Under the pieces are notes generated by a model. That model saw only the letters and a list, made by a program, of their open reading frames with translations. It was not told the DNA's origin and searched no databases. Of a stretch of DNA of 33,886 bases, positions 17,495 to 26,127 are shown piece after piece (within the stretch, counting starts at the first letter, position 1; each line of letters starts with the position of its first letter). Both the position numbers and the translations under genes were made by a program. Source of the DNA: an uncultured Sutterella sp. (GTDB lineage: Bacteria; Pseudomonadota; Gammaproteobacteria; Burkholderiales; Burkholderiaceae_F); the NCBI GenBank assembly GCA_900767875.1, contig CAAGAT010000071.1, positions 1 to 33,886 of the forward strand. Reading direction: 5' to 3'.

Positions 17495-18700
17495 TTAGGG
17501 CTTGGCCGCGCCCGCGGGAGCGCCCGGATCGATGCCGAAAACCTGACGCAGGTACGCCAGATACGTTTCGTCCTCGCACATGCCCTTGCCCGGGGTGTCG
17601 GAAATCTTCGCGACGGGCTGCCCGTTGGCGCGCACCATCTTGACGACGATATTGAGGGGCTCGGGCCCGAGGTCGTTCATGAGGTTCGTGCCGATGCCAA
17701 AGCCCAAACGGATGCGGTGGTTGAAGCGCCGATAAAGCTGAATCACCTTGGGGATCGTGAGCGCATCGGAAAAGATCAAGGTCTTGCTGCGCGGGTCGCA
17801 CTTGTTGGCCACATAGTGCAGGATCATGCGCTCGCCCCAGCGCTCGGGGTCTCCCGAGTCATGCCGCACGCCGTCAAAGAGCTTGCAGAAAAACATGTCG
17901 AAGTCGCGCAGGAAGGGCTCGGTGCCGTACACGTCCGAAAGGGCAATGCCCAGGTCCCCGCGGTATTCCTTAGCCCACATCTCAAAGCCGTAGGTCTGGC
18001 TGTCGCGCAGACGCGGTCCGAGACCCTGGCAGGCCTGCAGGTATTCGTGCGCCATCGTGCCGATCGGAATCAGGCCATACTTTTTGGCGTACATCACGTT
18101 GCTCGTGCCCGCAAAGAACGTGGGCCCGAGCTCGCGGCAGAGCACTTCGATGACCTTGCGCTGCCACTCGCGCGAAAAGCGGCGGCGTGTGCCGAAGTCG
18201 CTGATCTTGAGGTTGCCGTTGTCGGGCTCATTCTTGATCCAGCGAATCTTTTGCTCGAGCCGGGCCATGCCCTCGGCCTCATCGGGGTGCGGCACCGTGT
18301 GGCGGAAATACACCTCGTTGACGATGGCCAGCACCGGGATCTCAAAGAGGATCGTATGCAGCCAGGGGCCTTCGATGACGATGTCGATGCCGCAGGGCAT
18401 CTCATCGCATTTCATCACCTTGACGTACTTGCTCTTGAGGTGAAAAAGGCTCAGGAATTCGACGAAGTCGCTCTTGATGAAGCGCAGCGAGGCCAGATAC
18501 GCGAGCTCTTGCTCGCTCATCGTGAGCGTGCACAGATGGTCGATCTCGGCCTGAATGTCCGCCACATAGGGACTCAGATCAACGCCCTCGGTGCGGCACC
18601 GGAAGCGGTAGCGCACGTTGGCGTCGGGGAACTGATGCAACACGCACTGCATCATCGTGAACTTATAAAGGTCGGTGTCAAGCAGAGATTCGATGATCAC
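17495..18700 (-). CDS. pncB: nicotinate phosphoribosyltransferase
   Basis: This enzyme converts nicotinate and PRPP to nicotinate mononucleotide, the Preiss-Handler entry to NAD, with ATP hydrolysis. The 401-aa length is standard. The N-terminus SLLDTDLYKFTMMQ, the conserved IGTMAHEYLQA whose His is the likely phosphorylated residue, the FDGVRHDSGDP block and the phosphate-binding GFGIGTNLMNDLG all fit PncB. The start is a GTG at 18700. The gene lies 13 bp after nagZ, so they are probably cotranscribed, an arrangement with no obvious functional logic. Confidence 0.96.
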   Translation of the reverse strand: MIIESLLDTDLYKFTMMQCVLHQFPDANVRYRFRCRTEGVDLSPYVADIQAEIDHLCTLTMSEQELAYLASLRFIKSDFVEFLSLFHLKSKYVKVMKCDEMPCGIDIVIEGPWLHTILFEIPVLAIVNEVYFRHTVPHPDEAEGMARLEQKIRWIKNEPDNGNLKISDFGTRRRFSREWQRKVIEVLCRELGPTFFAGTSNVMYAKKYGLIPIGTMAHEYLQACQGLGPRLRDSQTYGFEMWAKEYRGDLGIALSDVYGTEPFLRDFDMFFCKLFDGVRHDSGDPERWGERMILHYVANKCDPRSKTLIFSDALTIPKVIQLYRRFNHRIRLGFGIGTNLMNDLGPEPLNIVVKMVRANGQPVAKISDTPGKGMCEDETYLAYLRQVFGIDPGAPAGAAKP

Positions 18701-18713
18701 GGTCAGACGGTCC

Positions 18714-19718
18714 TCAGAGCTTCATGAGCTCTCGCGAAACGGTGTAGACGTGAGAGTTTACTAACGTTTCCCAGTCCGGGCAGCCTCCGCGCGGATCGAC
18801 AGCGCAGGCGCGATCGAGCCAATCCCGATCGGGCGTGAACTCAAGCTTTCCGAGCATCTCGTCGACCTCCTCGGGCGCGTTGCAGCAGATGACGCCGTCG
18901 CAGCCCGCCTCCAGGGCCTTGTGGGCGCGCTCGGTGAGCGTGCCGCCGCCCGCCCCCTTCATCGACAGATCATCCGAGAAGACAAAGCCGGCAAAGTGCA
19001 GCGTCTCGCGCAGCAGCGTCTTGAGAATGCGCTTGGAAAAAGTCGCGGGCACGTTGTCGTACGCCGGGTACAGAACGTGCGCGGTCATGATCGACGCCAG
19101 GCCCGTGCCCATCCAGGTGTAGGGCTTGGCGTCGGCGTGTTCGATGCGAACCGGGTCGCGCTCGTCGACGGGCAAAGCCACGTGGCTGTCGGCCGAGGCG
19201 TAGCCGTGCCCTGGGAAGTGCTTGCCGCAGTTGGCCATACCCGCCATGAGCATGCCGTGGCTGACGGCCCGCGCCAGGCGCGTGACCACGCGCGGATCCA
19301 GGGCAAAGGAGCGCTCGCCGATGATTTGGCTCGCGCCCCAATTGAGGTCGAGAACCGGCGCAAAGGTAAAGTCCACGCCCGCGCAGCGCAATTCGCAGGC
19401 CATCACAAAGCCTGCGGCCGTCAGAGCCCGGGCCGCCGCTTCGGGGTCTTCCTGATAGGCCATGCCGTAGGCGCTCATGGCCGGAATCTCGGTAAAGTCC
19501 TTGCGAAAGCGCTGCACGCGGCCACCTTCGTGGTCAACGCCGATCAAAATGCCGGGCTTGACCGCATGAATGTCGGCGCAAAGCTGCGTGAGCTGCGCGC
19601 GATCGGTGTAGTTGCGGGTAAAGAGAATCACCATCCCGACGAGCGGGTGAGCGATGCGTTTGCGTTCGACATCCGTCAAAACGGTGCCGGCGATGTCACA
19701 GACAACGGGTCCGAGCAT
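18714..19718 (-). CDS. nagZ: beta-N-acetylhexosaminidase NagZ (peptidoglycan recycling)
   Basis: This cytoplasmic glycoside hydrolase family 3 enzyme removes GlcNAc from anhydro-muropeptides during cell-wall recycling. At 334 aa it is a typical single-domain NagZ. It shows GVDHEGGRVQRF (substrate binding), KHFPGHGYASADSHVALP with the catalytic His of the flexible loop, and the nucleophile Asp in FSDDLSMKG. The start ATG has a perfect AGGAGG site 6 nt upstream. It follows pdxJ by 25 bp. Many proteobacteria keep acpS between these two; it is absent here. Confidence 0.96.
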   Translation of the reverse strand: MLGPVVCDIAGTVLTDVERKRIAHPLVGMVILFTRNYTDRAQLTQLCADIHAVKPGILIGVDHEGGRVQRFRKDFTEIPAMSAYGMAYQEDPEAAARALTAAGFVMACELRCAGVDFTFAPVLDLNWGASQIIGERSFALDPRVVTRLARAVSHGMLMAGMANCGKHFPGHGYASADSHVALPVDERDPVRIEHADAKPYTWMGTGLASIMTAHVLYPAYDNVPATFSKRILKTLLRETLHFAGFVFSDDLSMKGAGGGTLTERAHKALEAGCDGVICCNAPEEVDEMLGKLEFTPDRDWLDRACAVDPRGGCPDWETLVNSHVYTVSRELMKL

Positions 19719-19743
19719 ATTCTTCCTCCTGACTGCTCACGCC

Positions 19744-20508
19744 TCAGGCGCCTTGATGGGCAATACGCTCGGCGGCGTGCAGACACAGCGCGTTATAGCG
19801 TCCGATGGTTTCCGTCATACCGTATTCGAGTGCCTCGGCCGTCAGAGCGTGTCCGATGGACACCTCGCTGATGCACTCGCAGGAAACCAAAAGGTCCGAC
19901 AGGTTCGTTAGGCTCAGGTCGTGTCCTGCGTTCACCCCAAGTCCGACATTGCGAGCCGTCTGCGCGGCCCGTCGGTATTTTTCCAACGTTTCCTTAAATG
20001 CCGATGTACCGCAGCTGGCGGCATAGTCTGCCGTGAAAAGTTCCACCCGATCGGCCCCGAGGACCTTGGCTAGAGCCATCTGCTCAGGCACCGGATCCAT
20101 AAAAAGGCTCACGCGGCAGCCCAGGCTCTTGGCCTCGGCGATAAGCGGCCGCAGTCGCTCGCCGTCTTGGGTGAGGTCAAAGCCGTGGTCGCTCGTTTTC
20201 TGCGCGTCCGAGTCGGGCACGAACGTGACCTGGTCGGGCTTGACCGCGCGCACGTGATCCATGAGGTTTAAAAACGGATTGCCCTCAATGTTGAATTCCC
20301 GTCCGGGCCAGGCTTTAAGGAGCTTGGCCAGGGCCGGCACGTCGTCGGCGCGGATATGGCGCTCGTCGGGTCTCGGGTGCACGGTAATGCCGGCCGCGCC
20401 GCTTTTAAGGGCAATGGCCGCAAAGAGCGTCACGGAAGGCGTATTGCCCTCGCGTGCGTTGCGCAGCAGGGCGATCTTATTGAGGTTGACGGATAGTTTG
20501 GTGAGCAT
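19744..20508 (-). CDS. pdxJ: pyridoxine 5'-phosphate synthase
   Basis: This enzyme closes the pyridoxine ring from 1-deoxyxylulose 5-phosphate and 3-amino-2-oxopropyl phosphate, the last ring-forming step of DXP-dependent vitamin B6 synthesis. It is 254 aa, the TIM-barrel family size. Conserved blocks include LSVNLNKIALLRNARE, GITVHPRPDERHIRADDV, FNIEGNP and the C-terminal phosphate site LGVNAGHDLSL. The ATG at 20508 is used; a GTG directly before it at 20511 is equally in frame. The product supplies PLP, the cofactor of the aldolase at 9832-10872, though no link is implied. It lies about 90 bp after recO. Confidence 0.97.
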   Translation of the reverse strand: MLTKLSVNLNKIALLRNAREGNTPSVTLFAAIALKSGAAGITVHPRPDERHIRADDVPALAKLLKAWPGREFNIEGNPFLNLMDHVRAVKPDQVTFVPDSDAQKTSDHGFDLTQDGERLRPLIAEAKSLGCRVSLFMDPVPEQMALAKVLGADRVELFTADYAASCGTSAFKETLEKYRRAAQTARNVGLGVNAGHDLSLTNLSDLLVSCECISEVSIGHALTAEALEYGMTETIGRYNALCLHAAERIAHQGA

Positions 20509-20599
20509 CACGAAGCCTTGCGGACACGGGTTAAAAACCGATTGACCGTCGCAGGGCCTGCGTTACGTTCGTCATCGGATCCGCAGCGTCGGGCTCGCC

Positions 20600-21358
20600 T
20601 CAGAACTGCGTCCAATGTTCCAGAGTTCGGCGGGTTTTGAAACCACTTACACCCACATAGTAGCCGATTATGCGGCGCAAAACGTCCCGTATTTCCCGTA
20701 AGTCGTTGGAGAGGTCCATTTGAGCGCCGATGACGGCACGCGCCGAGGCCTCCGTCACGGGCGTCTGGCCGGCTTGGAGGGCGTTGACGCGCACGAGCTC
20801 GCCGTCGCGCACGGTCCACAGGCTCCCCTCGCCGGCCTCCTGCAGTTTTCCCTTCTGGCCCCAGCCCTGGTGCTCGAGAAGGCGCAGCTCAAAGGTGCGC
20901 AGGCAAAGCGAAAGCTCCCGGCCTTTCAGGAGCGACAGGTCGGCCAACACCCGCGTGTACGGGGCAAACAGCGCCGAGCACTCGTCGTTGCGCACCGTCA
21001 TGCGCAGCACGAGTTCGTTGACGTAAAAGGCCGTGGCCAGGGCCTCGGGCTCAATCGGGGCCAGGCCCCCGAGCCAGCGGGCGTCGGTGAGGTTTTTGAT
21101 GTCGCTTGTGCCCGAAAAACTCGTCATCAGGGGCACGAAGGGATTGATGAGGCCGCGAAAGCGGCTCGAGAGGCGCTTGGCGCCGCGCACCACGACCGTC
21201 ACACGGCCGTGATGCTTGGTGAGCAGTTCGGCGATGAGGCTCGTTTCCTTCCAGGGCTGCGTCGAGAGCACGAACGCGGGCTCCTCGCGCGCCCGCAGCA
21301 TGGGCTTGCGCAGGAGCAGATTCGTGCCGTCGATCCCTCTCATTTCGCCTCGGGCCAT
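20600..21358 (-). CDS. recO: DNA repair protein RecO
   Basis: RecO anneals single strands and, with RecR, loads RecA on SSB-coated DNA in the RecFOR pathway. The 252-aa protein has the N-terminal OB fold (about 25-105, including PWKETSLIAELLTKHHGRV and VRGAKRLSSRFRGL) and a helical C-terminal part. No zinc-binding cysteine cluster is seen, as in many proteobacterial RecO proteins. The start is uncertain: the ATG at 21358 lies 7 bp after the era stop, and another in-frame ATG is at 21343. It is cotranscribed with era, rnc, lepB and lepA. Confidence 0.94.
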   Translation of the reverse strand: MARGEMRGIDGTNLLLRKPMLRAREEPAFVLSTQPWKETSLIAELLTKHHGRVTVVVRGAKRLSSRFRGLINPFVPLMTSFSGTSDIKNLTDARWLGGLAPIEPEALATAFYVNELVLRMTVRNDECSALFAPYTRVLADLSLLKGRELSLCLRTFELRLLEHQGWGQKGKLQEAGEGSLWTVRDGELVRVNALQAGQTPVTEASARAVIGAQMDLSNDLREIRDVLRRIIGYYVGVSGFKTRRTLEHWTQF

Positions 21359-21365
21359 GGAAAAA

Positions 21366-22316
21366 TCAGTCGCCGTAACCGAGGGACTTCAAAATGCGCG
21401 CGTCGTCGCTCCAGCCGCTGCGCACACGCACCCACACTTGCAGGTGCACGCGCTTACCGAGAAGCTCGGCGATGTCGGCGCGGGCCAGACGGCTGATTTC
21501 GCGCAGTTTGGCACCCTTTTCGCCGATGACGATCGGCTTGTGGCTTTCGCGGTTGACCCAAAGAGAAGCGACGATTTCGGCGCCCTCTTCGGTTTCGTTC
21601 CAGTGCTCGATCATGACCGCCAGGCCGTAGGGCAACTCGTCGCCGAGGAGGCGAAAAGCCTTTTCACGGATCGTTTCGGCGGCCATAAAGCGCGGCGACT
21701 TGTCGGTGTAAAGGTCCGGATCAAAGTACGGGCGCGAGACGGGCAGCAGCTTTTTGATTTCGCCCTTGAGGTCCTCGAGCATCTTGCCCTTTTCGGCGCT
21801 CACGGGCACGATCGCGGCAAACGGGAACTTTTGCATCGACTCGGCCATCAGGGGCAGCAGACGCTCCTTGTCCTTTAAGAGGTCAATCTTGTTGAGCACG
21901 AGAATGACGTTTTTGGCTTCGGGATTGAGAAGCTTGAGCACGAGCTCGTCGTCGCTTTTCCAGCCCGAGGAGTCGATCACAAAGAGCACCGCCTCGACGT
22001 CGGCAAGGGCCGTGCGCACGGTGCGGTTCATCTGCTTTAAAAGCTGCGAGGTGTACTTGGACTGAAAGCCCGGGGTGTCCACAAAGACGATCTGCGCGTC
22101 AGGGTCCGTGGCCACGCCGAGCACGCGGTCGCGCGTGGTCTGCGGCTTTTTGCTCGTGATCGAGACCTTTTCACCAACGACGGCGTTGATGAGCGTGGAC
22201 TTGCCCACGTTGGGGCGCCCCACCACGGCCACGTAGCCGCAGCGGAAATCCTCGGGGTAGGTTTTTTGCCCCATGCCCGCGGCGGCGAGCATGCCTTCAA
22301 AATCGTTGTCGCTCAT
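21366..22316 (-). CDS. era: GTPase Era
   Basis: Era is an essential GTPase that binds the 3' end of 16S rRNA and checks 30S maturation at the inner membrane. G1 GRPNVGKST, G3 DTPG, G4 NKID and G5 SAE are all present in the first ~190 residues. The C-terminal KH RNA-binding domain contains IVIGEKGAKLREI. It is 316 aa, slightly longer than usual because of a ~25-residue N-terminal extension before FRCGYVAVVGRP. Its start overlaps the rnc stop by 4 bp (ATGA), a sign of translational coupling. Confidence 0.98.
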   Translation of the reverse strand: MSDNDFEGMLAAAGMGQKTYPEDFRCGYVAVVGRPNVGKSTLINAVVGEKVSITSKKPQTTRDRVLGVATDPDAQIVFVDTPGFQSKYTSQLLKQMNRTVRTALADVEAVLFVIDSSGWKSDDELVLKLLNPEAKNVILVLNKIDLLKDKERLLPLMAESMQKFPFAAIVPVSAEKGKMLEDLKGEIKKLLPVSRPYFDPDLYTDKSPRFMAAETIREKAFRLLGDELPYGLAVMIEHWNETEEGAEIVASLWVNRESHKPIVIGEKGAKLREISRLARADIAELLGKRVHLQVWVRVRSGWSDDARILKSLGYGD

Positions 22317-23044
22317 TTGTTCTTCCTAGCTGTCTGCGGGTACTTGACGCGCAGTTTGTCGAGCATGCGGCCGGCGGCCTGCTGCTCGGCCTCGCGCCGG
22401 CTCTTGCCTTCGCCCATTTCCTGCATGCCGGCCTCGGCCACCGCACAGGCGCACTCAAAGTGCTGGCAGTGCGCCGCGCCCGTGACCTTCAGGATCCGGT
22501 ACTGCGGCACGTTCATGCGGCGGGCCTGCAAAAATTCCTGCAGCAGCGTCTTGTGGTCCTTGGAGAGGCGCTCGCCGGTCATGCCCTTGGCCGACAGAAG
22601 CGGCTCGTACAGGCGCAGAATCACCTTCTGGGCCTCTTCAAAGCCCGAATCGAGGAACACGGCCCCGAACACGGCCTCGCAGGCGTCCGCGAGAATGCTC
22701 GGGCGGTCGGCCCCGCCGGTTTTCAGTTCCCCCTCCCCAAGGTAGATGAACTGCCCGATCTGAATTTCGGCGGCGATTTCATCGAGAGCCTTTTCGCAGA
22801 CGAGGTTGGCGCGCACGCGCGACAGAACCCCTTCGTCAAAGTGGCGGTCGCGCAAAAAGAGCGCGTGGCCGATGACGCAGTTCAAAACCGAGTCTCCGAG
22901 AAACTCGAGCCGCTCGTTGTGTTCGGCGGCAAAGCTGCGGTGCGTCAGGGCTCTTTTCAACAGAGCCTTGTTCTTGAATTCGTAGCCGATGCGCTTTTCG
23001 AGCTCCTCGGCACTTAAAAGCACACGGTTGACGCTCGCGTTCAT
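22313..23044 (-). CDS. rnc: ribonuclease III
   Basis: This endonuclease is specific for double-stranded RNA; it processes the rRNA precursor and structured mRNAs. It is 243 aa. The catalytic domain has the signature HNERLEFLGDSVLN with the metal-binding Glu and Asp, and a second acidic pair in ILADACEAVFGAVFLDSG. The C-terminal dsRNA-binding domain spans about 160-235. A good AAGGAGG site precedes the ATG at 23044. It lies between lepB (14 bp upstream) and era (4-bp overlap). Confidence 0.98.
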   Translation of the reverse strand: MNASVNRVLLSAEELEKRIGYEFKNKALLKRALTHRSFAAEHNERLEFLGDSVLNCVIGHALFLRDRHFDEGVLSRVRANLVCEKALDEIAAEIQIGQFIYLGEGELKTGGADRPSILADACEAVFGAVFLDSGFEEAQKVILRLYEPLLSAKGMTGERLSKDHKTLLQEFLQARRMNVPQYRILKVTGAAHCQHFECACAVAEAGMQEMGEGKSRREAEQQAAGRMLDKLRVKYPQTARKNK

Positions 23045-23057
23045 AGCCCGGGCCTCC

Positions 23058-23948
23058 TTACTTGATCGAGCCCACGCGGCTCATGTCGCTGAAGTTGGCC
23101 CACACGAGCACGGCCTTGCCCACGATCTGATCGTCGGTCACAAAGCCCCAGTAGCGGCTGTCTTCGCTGTTGTCGCGGTTGTCGCCCATCACGAAGTACT
23201 GACCTTCGGGCACCTTGCACACAAAGCCGTTGCTGTAGTAGCGGCAGGCGTTGCCCACGCGCTCGTAGGGCTGACCGCGCAGGCCCGCCGGATACCGGTT
23301 GTCCACGGCCATGCGGTGTTCGCGCTCGCCGAGCTTTTCGGTGCGCTCCGAGAGGGTCACCATCGAGAAGGGATCGACCCAGTCGCCCACCAAGGTTTGC
23401 TTGACGACTTCGCCGTTGATGCGGATTTCCTTGTTGATGTAGCTTACCGTGTCGCCCGGCAGCCCGACCACGCGCTTGATGTAGTCCATCGACTCGTCCA
23501 TCGGGTAGCGGAACACCATCACGTCGCCGCGTTCGGGCTCTCCCACCTCGAGGATCTTGGTGTTGATCACGGGCAAACGCACGCCGTAACTGTATTTGTT
23601 CACCAGGATGAAGTCGCCGATGTAAAGCGTGGGCAGCATCGAGCCCGAGGGAATGCGGAAGGGCTCGAAAAGAAACGAGCGCAGCAAAAAGACGATCAGA
23701 ATGACCGGAAAGAGCCCGGCGGTGTAGTCGAGCCACCAGGGCATGTTGACGCTGCGCGCGTACAGGTTGTTGCGCGTTTGAATGACCGAGGCTTCGCCGC
23801 GGTCGATGGCTTCGCGGTTGGCCGCTTCAAAGGCGCGGGCCTGAGCGTCGGCCTGCGCCTTGCGGCGGGGGCGGAAATAAAACTTCTCGGCCACCCACAT
23901 CACGCCCGTAAAAAGCGTGAGCAAAAACAAAATCAGAGCAAAGTTCAT
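23058..23948 (-). CDS. lepB: signal peptidase I
   Basis: This inner-membrane protease cleaves signal peptides of exported proteins, presumably including the two surface autotransporters in this window. The 296-aa protein has two N-terminal membrane segments (about 3-26 and 72-92), the nucleophile in PSGSMLPTL, the general-base Lys in DYIKRVVGLPGD, and the late MGDNRDNSEDSRYWG box. The ATG at 23948 is chosen because GGGAGAAAGG lies just upstream; an in-frame TTG at 23963 falls inside that ribosome site. It follows lepA after an 88-bp gap with two hairpins. Confidence 0.97.
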   Translation of the reverse strand: MNFALILFLLTLFTGVMWVAEKFYFRPRRKAQADAQARAFEAANREAIDRGEASVIQTRNNLYARSVNMPWWLDYTAGLFPVILIVFLLRSFLFEPFRIPSGSMLPTLYIGDFILVNKYSYGVRLPVINTKILEVGEPERGDVMVFRYPMDESMDYIKRVVGLPGDTVSYINKEIRINGEVVKQTLVGDWVDPFSMVTLSERTEKLGEREHRMAVDNRYPAGLRGQPYERVGNACRYYSNGFVCKVPEGQYFVMGDNRDNSEDSRYWGFVTDDQIVGKAVLVWANFSDMSRVGSIK

Positions 23949-23964
23949 TGGCCTTTCTCCCAAA

Positions 23965-23989
23965 AGGCCGCGCCTTCCGGGCGGCCTTG
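23965..23989 (-). other. hairpin in the lepA-lepB gap
   Basis: AAGGCCGC pairs with GCGGCCTT around a 9-nt loop and is followed by TTGGGAG, the lepB ribosome site. It may be a partial terminator or a translation-modulating structure. A second GC hairpin (GGGCGGGC/GCCCGCC) lies just upstream, at about 24012-24031. Confidence 0.4.
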
Positions 23990-24036
23990 TGCCAATCGGT
24001 TGTTCGGTTCGGCGGGCACGCAGCCCGCCCGAGGTC

Positions 24037-25833
24037 TTACTTTTTGTCGTCGACCTGCAGGATCGCCAGGAAGGCTTCCTGCGGAATTTCCACGCTGCCG
24101 ACCTGCTTCATGCGCTTTTTGCCGGCCTTCTGCTTTTCCAAGAGCTTCTTTTTACGCGTAATGTCGCCGCCGTAGCACTTGGCCAAAACGTTCTTTCGCA
24201 AGGCCTTGACGTTTTCGCGCGCGATGATGTTGGCGCCGATGGCCGCCTGAATGGCCACGTCGTACATCTGGCGCGGAATAAGCGAGCGCAGGCGCGTGAC
24301 GATTTCGCGGCCGCGGCTTTGCGCGTTCGTGCGGTGAATGATCGAACTTAAGGCGTCCACTCGGTCGCCGTTGATGAGCATGTCGACCTTGACGACGTCG
24401 CTGGCGCGGTATTCCTTGAATTCGTAGTCCATTGAGGCGTAGCCGCGCGTGATGGACTTCATGCGGTCAAAGAAGTCCAGAACGATTTCCGCCAGGGGCA
24501 GCTCGTAGGTCAGGTGCACCTGACGGCCGTGGTAGGCAAGGTTCGTCTGCACGCCTCGCTTTTCCTGGCACAGCTTCATGACCGCGCCCACGTATTCGTT
24601 GGGCACGAAGATCGTGACCGTGTCGATGGGCTCGCGTATTTCGGCAATCTTGTCGACCGGGGGGAGCTTGCTCGGGTTTTCCACGCGAATGACTTCGCCG
24701 TTGGTCATGAGCACCTCATAGACCACGCTCGGGGCGGTCGTGATGAGGTCCATGTCATATTCGCGCTCGAGTCGCTCCTGCACGATGTCCATGTGCAGCA
24801 GCCCCAAAAAGCCCGCGCGAAAGCCAAAGCCGAGCGCCTGCGAGACTTCGGGCTCAAACTGCAGGGCCGCGTCGTTGAGCTGCAGCTTCAGGAGAGCCTC
24901 GCGCAGCGCGTCGTACTGATTGGATTCGACCGGGTACAGGCCCGCGAACACCTGCGGCTTGACTTCCTTAAAGCCGGGCAGCGGCGCGCTGGCCGGATTG
25001 GCCGCCTGCGTGATCGTATCGCCCACTCGGGCGTCCTTGAGTTCCTTAATGCCCGAGACCACAAAGCCCACTTCGCCGGGCTTGAGGCACTCGCGCTGCT
25101 TGGCCTTGGGGGTAAAGACGCCGACTTGTTCCACGAGGTGCGTGGCGCCCGTGGCCATGAGCATGACCTTGTCCTTGGGACGGATCACGCCGTTGACCAC
25201 GCGCACGAGCGTGACGATCCCGACGTAGTTGTCAAACCAACTGTCGATGATCAGAGCCTGCAACGGCGCCTTTTCGTCGCCCTTGGGCGGGGGCACGTCG
25301 CGCACAACGCGCTCGAGAATCTCGTCGATCCCCATGCCGGTCTTGGCCGAACACTCGACCGCGTCGGTGGCGTCGATGCCGATCACGTCCTCGATTTCTT
25401 CCTTGGCCGCGTCGGGGTTGGCGCTGGCCAAGTCCATCTTGTTGAGCACCGGCACGACTTCCACGCCCAGATCGATGGCCGTGTAGCAGTTGGCCACGGT
25501 CTGCGCCTCCACGCCCTGCGTGGCGTCCACGACGAGCAGAGCGCCTTCGCAGGCCGACAAGGAGCGGCTCACTTCGTAGGAAAAGTCCACGTGCCCCGGG
25601 GTGTCGATGAGGTTGAGCTCATAGAGCTTGCCGTCCTTGGCCTTGTACTTGAGGCTGGCGGTCTGCGCCTTGATGGTGATGCCGCGTTCGCGCTCCAGAT
25701 CCATACTGTCGAGCACCTGCTCGCTCATTTCTCGGTCGCTCAGACCGCCGCAGCGCTGAATCAGACGGTCGGCAAGCGTCGACTTGCCGTGGTCGATATG
25801 GGCAATGATGGAAAAATTGCGGATATTGTCCAT
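24037..25833 (-). CDS. lepA: elongation factor 4 (LepA)
   Basis: LepA is a translational GTPase that acts on ribosomes during initiation and under ionic stress. The P-loop IAHIDHGKSTLADRL lies at 8-22, followed by G3 DTPGHVDF and G4 NKMD, then domains II, III and V and the LepA-specific C-terminal domain rich in Lys/Arg. The first conserved residue block MDNIRNFSIIAHIDHG fixes the start at 25833, giving 598 aa. An upstream in-frame start at 25947 would add 38 unconserved residues. No clear Shine-Dalgarno site is seen. It heads lepA-lepB-rnc-era-recO. Confidence 0.98.
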   Translation of the reverse strand: MDNIRNFSIIAHIDHGKSTLADRLIQRCGGLSDREMSEQVLDSMDLERERGITIKAQTASLKYKAKDGKLYELNLIDTPGHVDFSYEVSRSLSACEGALLVVDATQGVEAQTVANCYTAIDLGVEVVPVLNKMDLASANPDAAKEEIEDVIGIDATDAVECSAKTGMGIDEILERVVRDVPPPKGDEKAPLQALIIDSWFDNYVGIVTLVRVVNGVIRPKDKVMLMATGATHLVEQVGVFTPKAKQRECLKPGEVGFVVSGIKELKDARVGDTITQAANPASAPLPGFKEVKPQVFAGLYPVESNQYDALREALLKLQLNDAALQFEPEVSQALGFGFRAGFLGLLHMDIVQERLEREYDMDLITTAPSVVYEVLMTNGEVIRVENPSKLPPVDKIAEIREPIDTVTIFVPNEYVGAVMKLCQEKRGVQTNLAYHGRQVHLTYELPLAEIVLDFFDRMKSITRGYASMDYEFKEYRASDVVKVDMLINGDRVDALSSIIHRTNAQSRGREIVTRLRSLIPRQMYDVAIQAAIGANIIARENVKALRKNVLAKCYGGDITRKKKLLEKQKAGKKRMKQVGSVEIPQEAFLAILQVDDKK

Positions 25834-26127
25834 TAAAAATACTGTGCTTAGCTTGGGGAAAAGGCCGGCTGAAGGGGAATGATTTTCAAGGACTCGTGGG
25901 GAGGGCCTTTGAGCCCGTGCGGGCCAAGGCGCGCGCCGCCCCACCAAGCCTCGCGGCCGGCCTGGGTAAAATACGGGGGCATTCTAACACGGCGCCCCCG
26001 CCGCCAACGGCTTTGCGGCGGGCTCGACCCCGGGCCGAGCTCGGCGGCGCACTCCTCAAAAGAGTCTTGTTTTTCAAGGCGTTGCGCCCTTTGTTTTTCC
26101 GCTCGCCTGCGCTAGACTTGCCCGCCT
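25834..26127. promoter_or_regulatory. divergent intergenic region (lepA and plus-strand gene promoters)
   Basis: This GC-rich, gene-free region separates divergent genes. For lepA (minus) a candidate promoter is TTGGCG (26002-26007), a 15-bp spacer and TAGAAT (25981-25986), which would leave a leader of about 140 nt. For the plus-strand gene a candidate is TTGTTT (26091-26096), a 16-bp spacer and TAGACT (26113-26118). A GC hairpin (25998-26021, CCGCCGC/GCGGCGG) overlaps the lepA promoter region. All calls are by eye. Confidence 0.4.
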
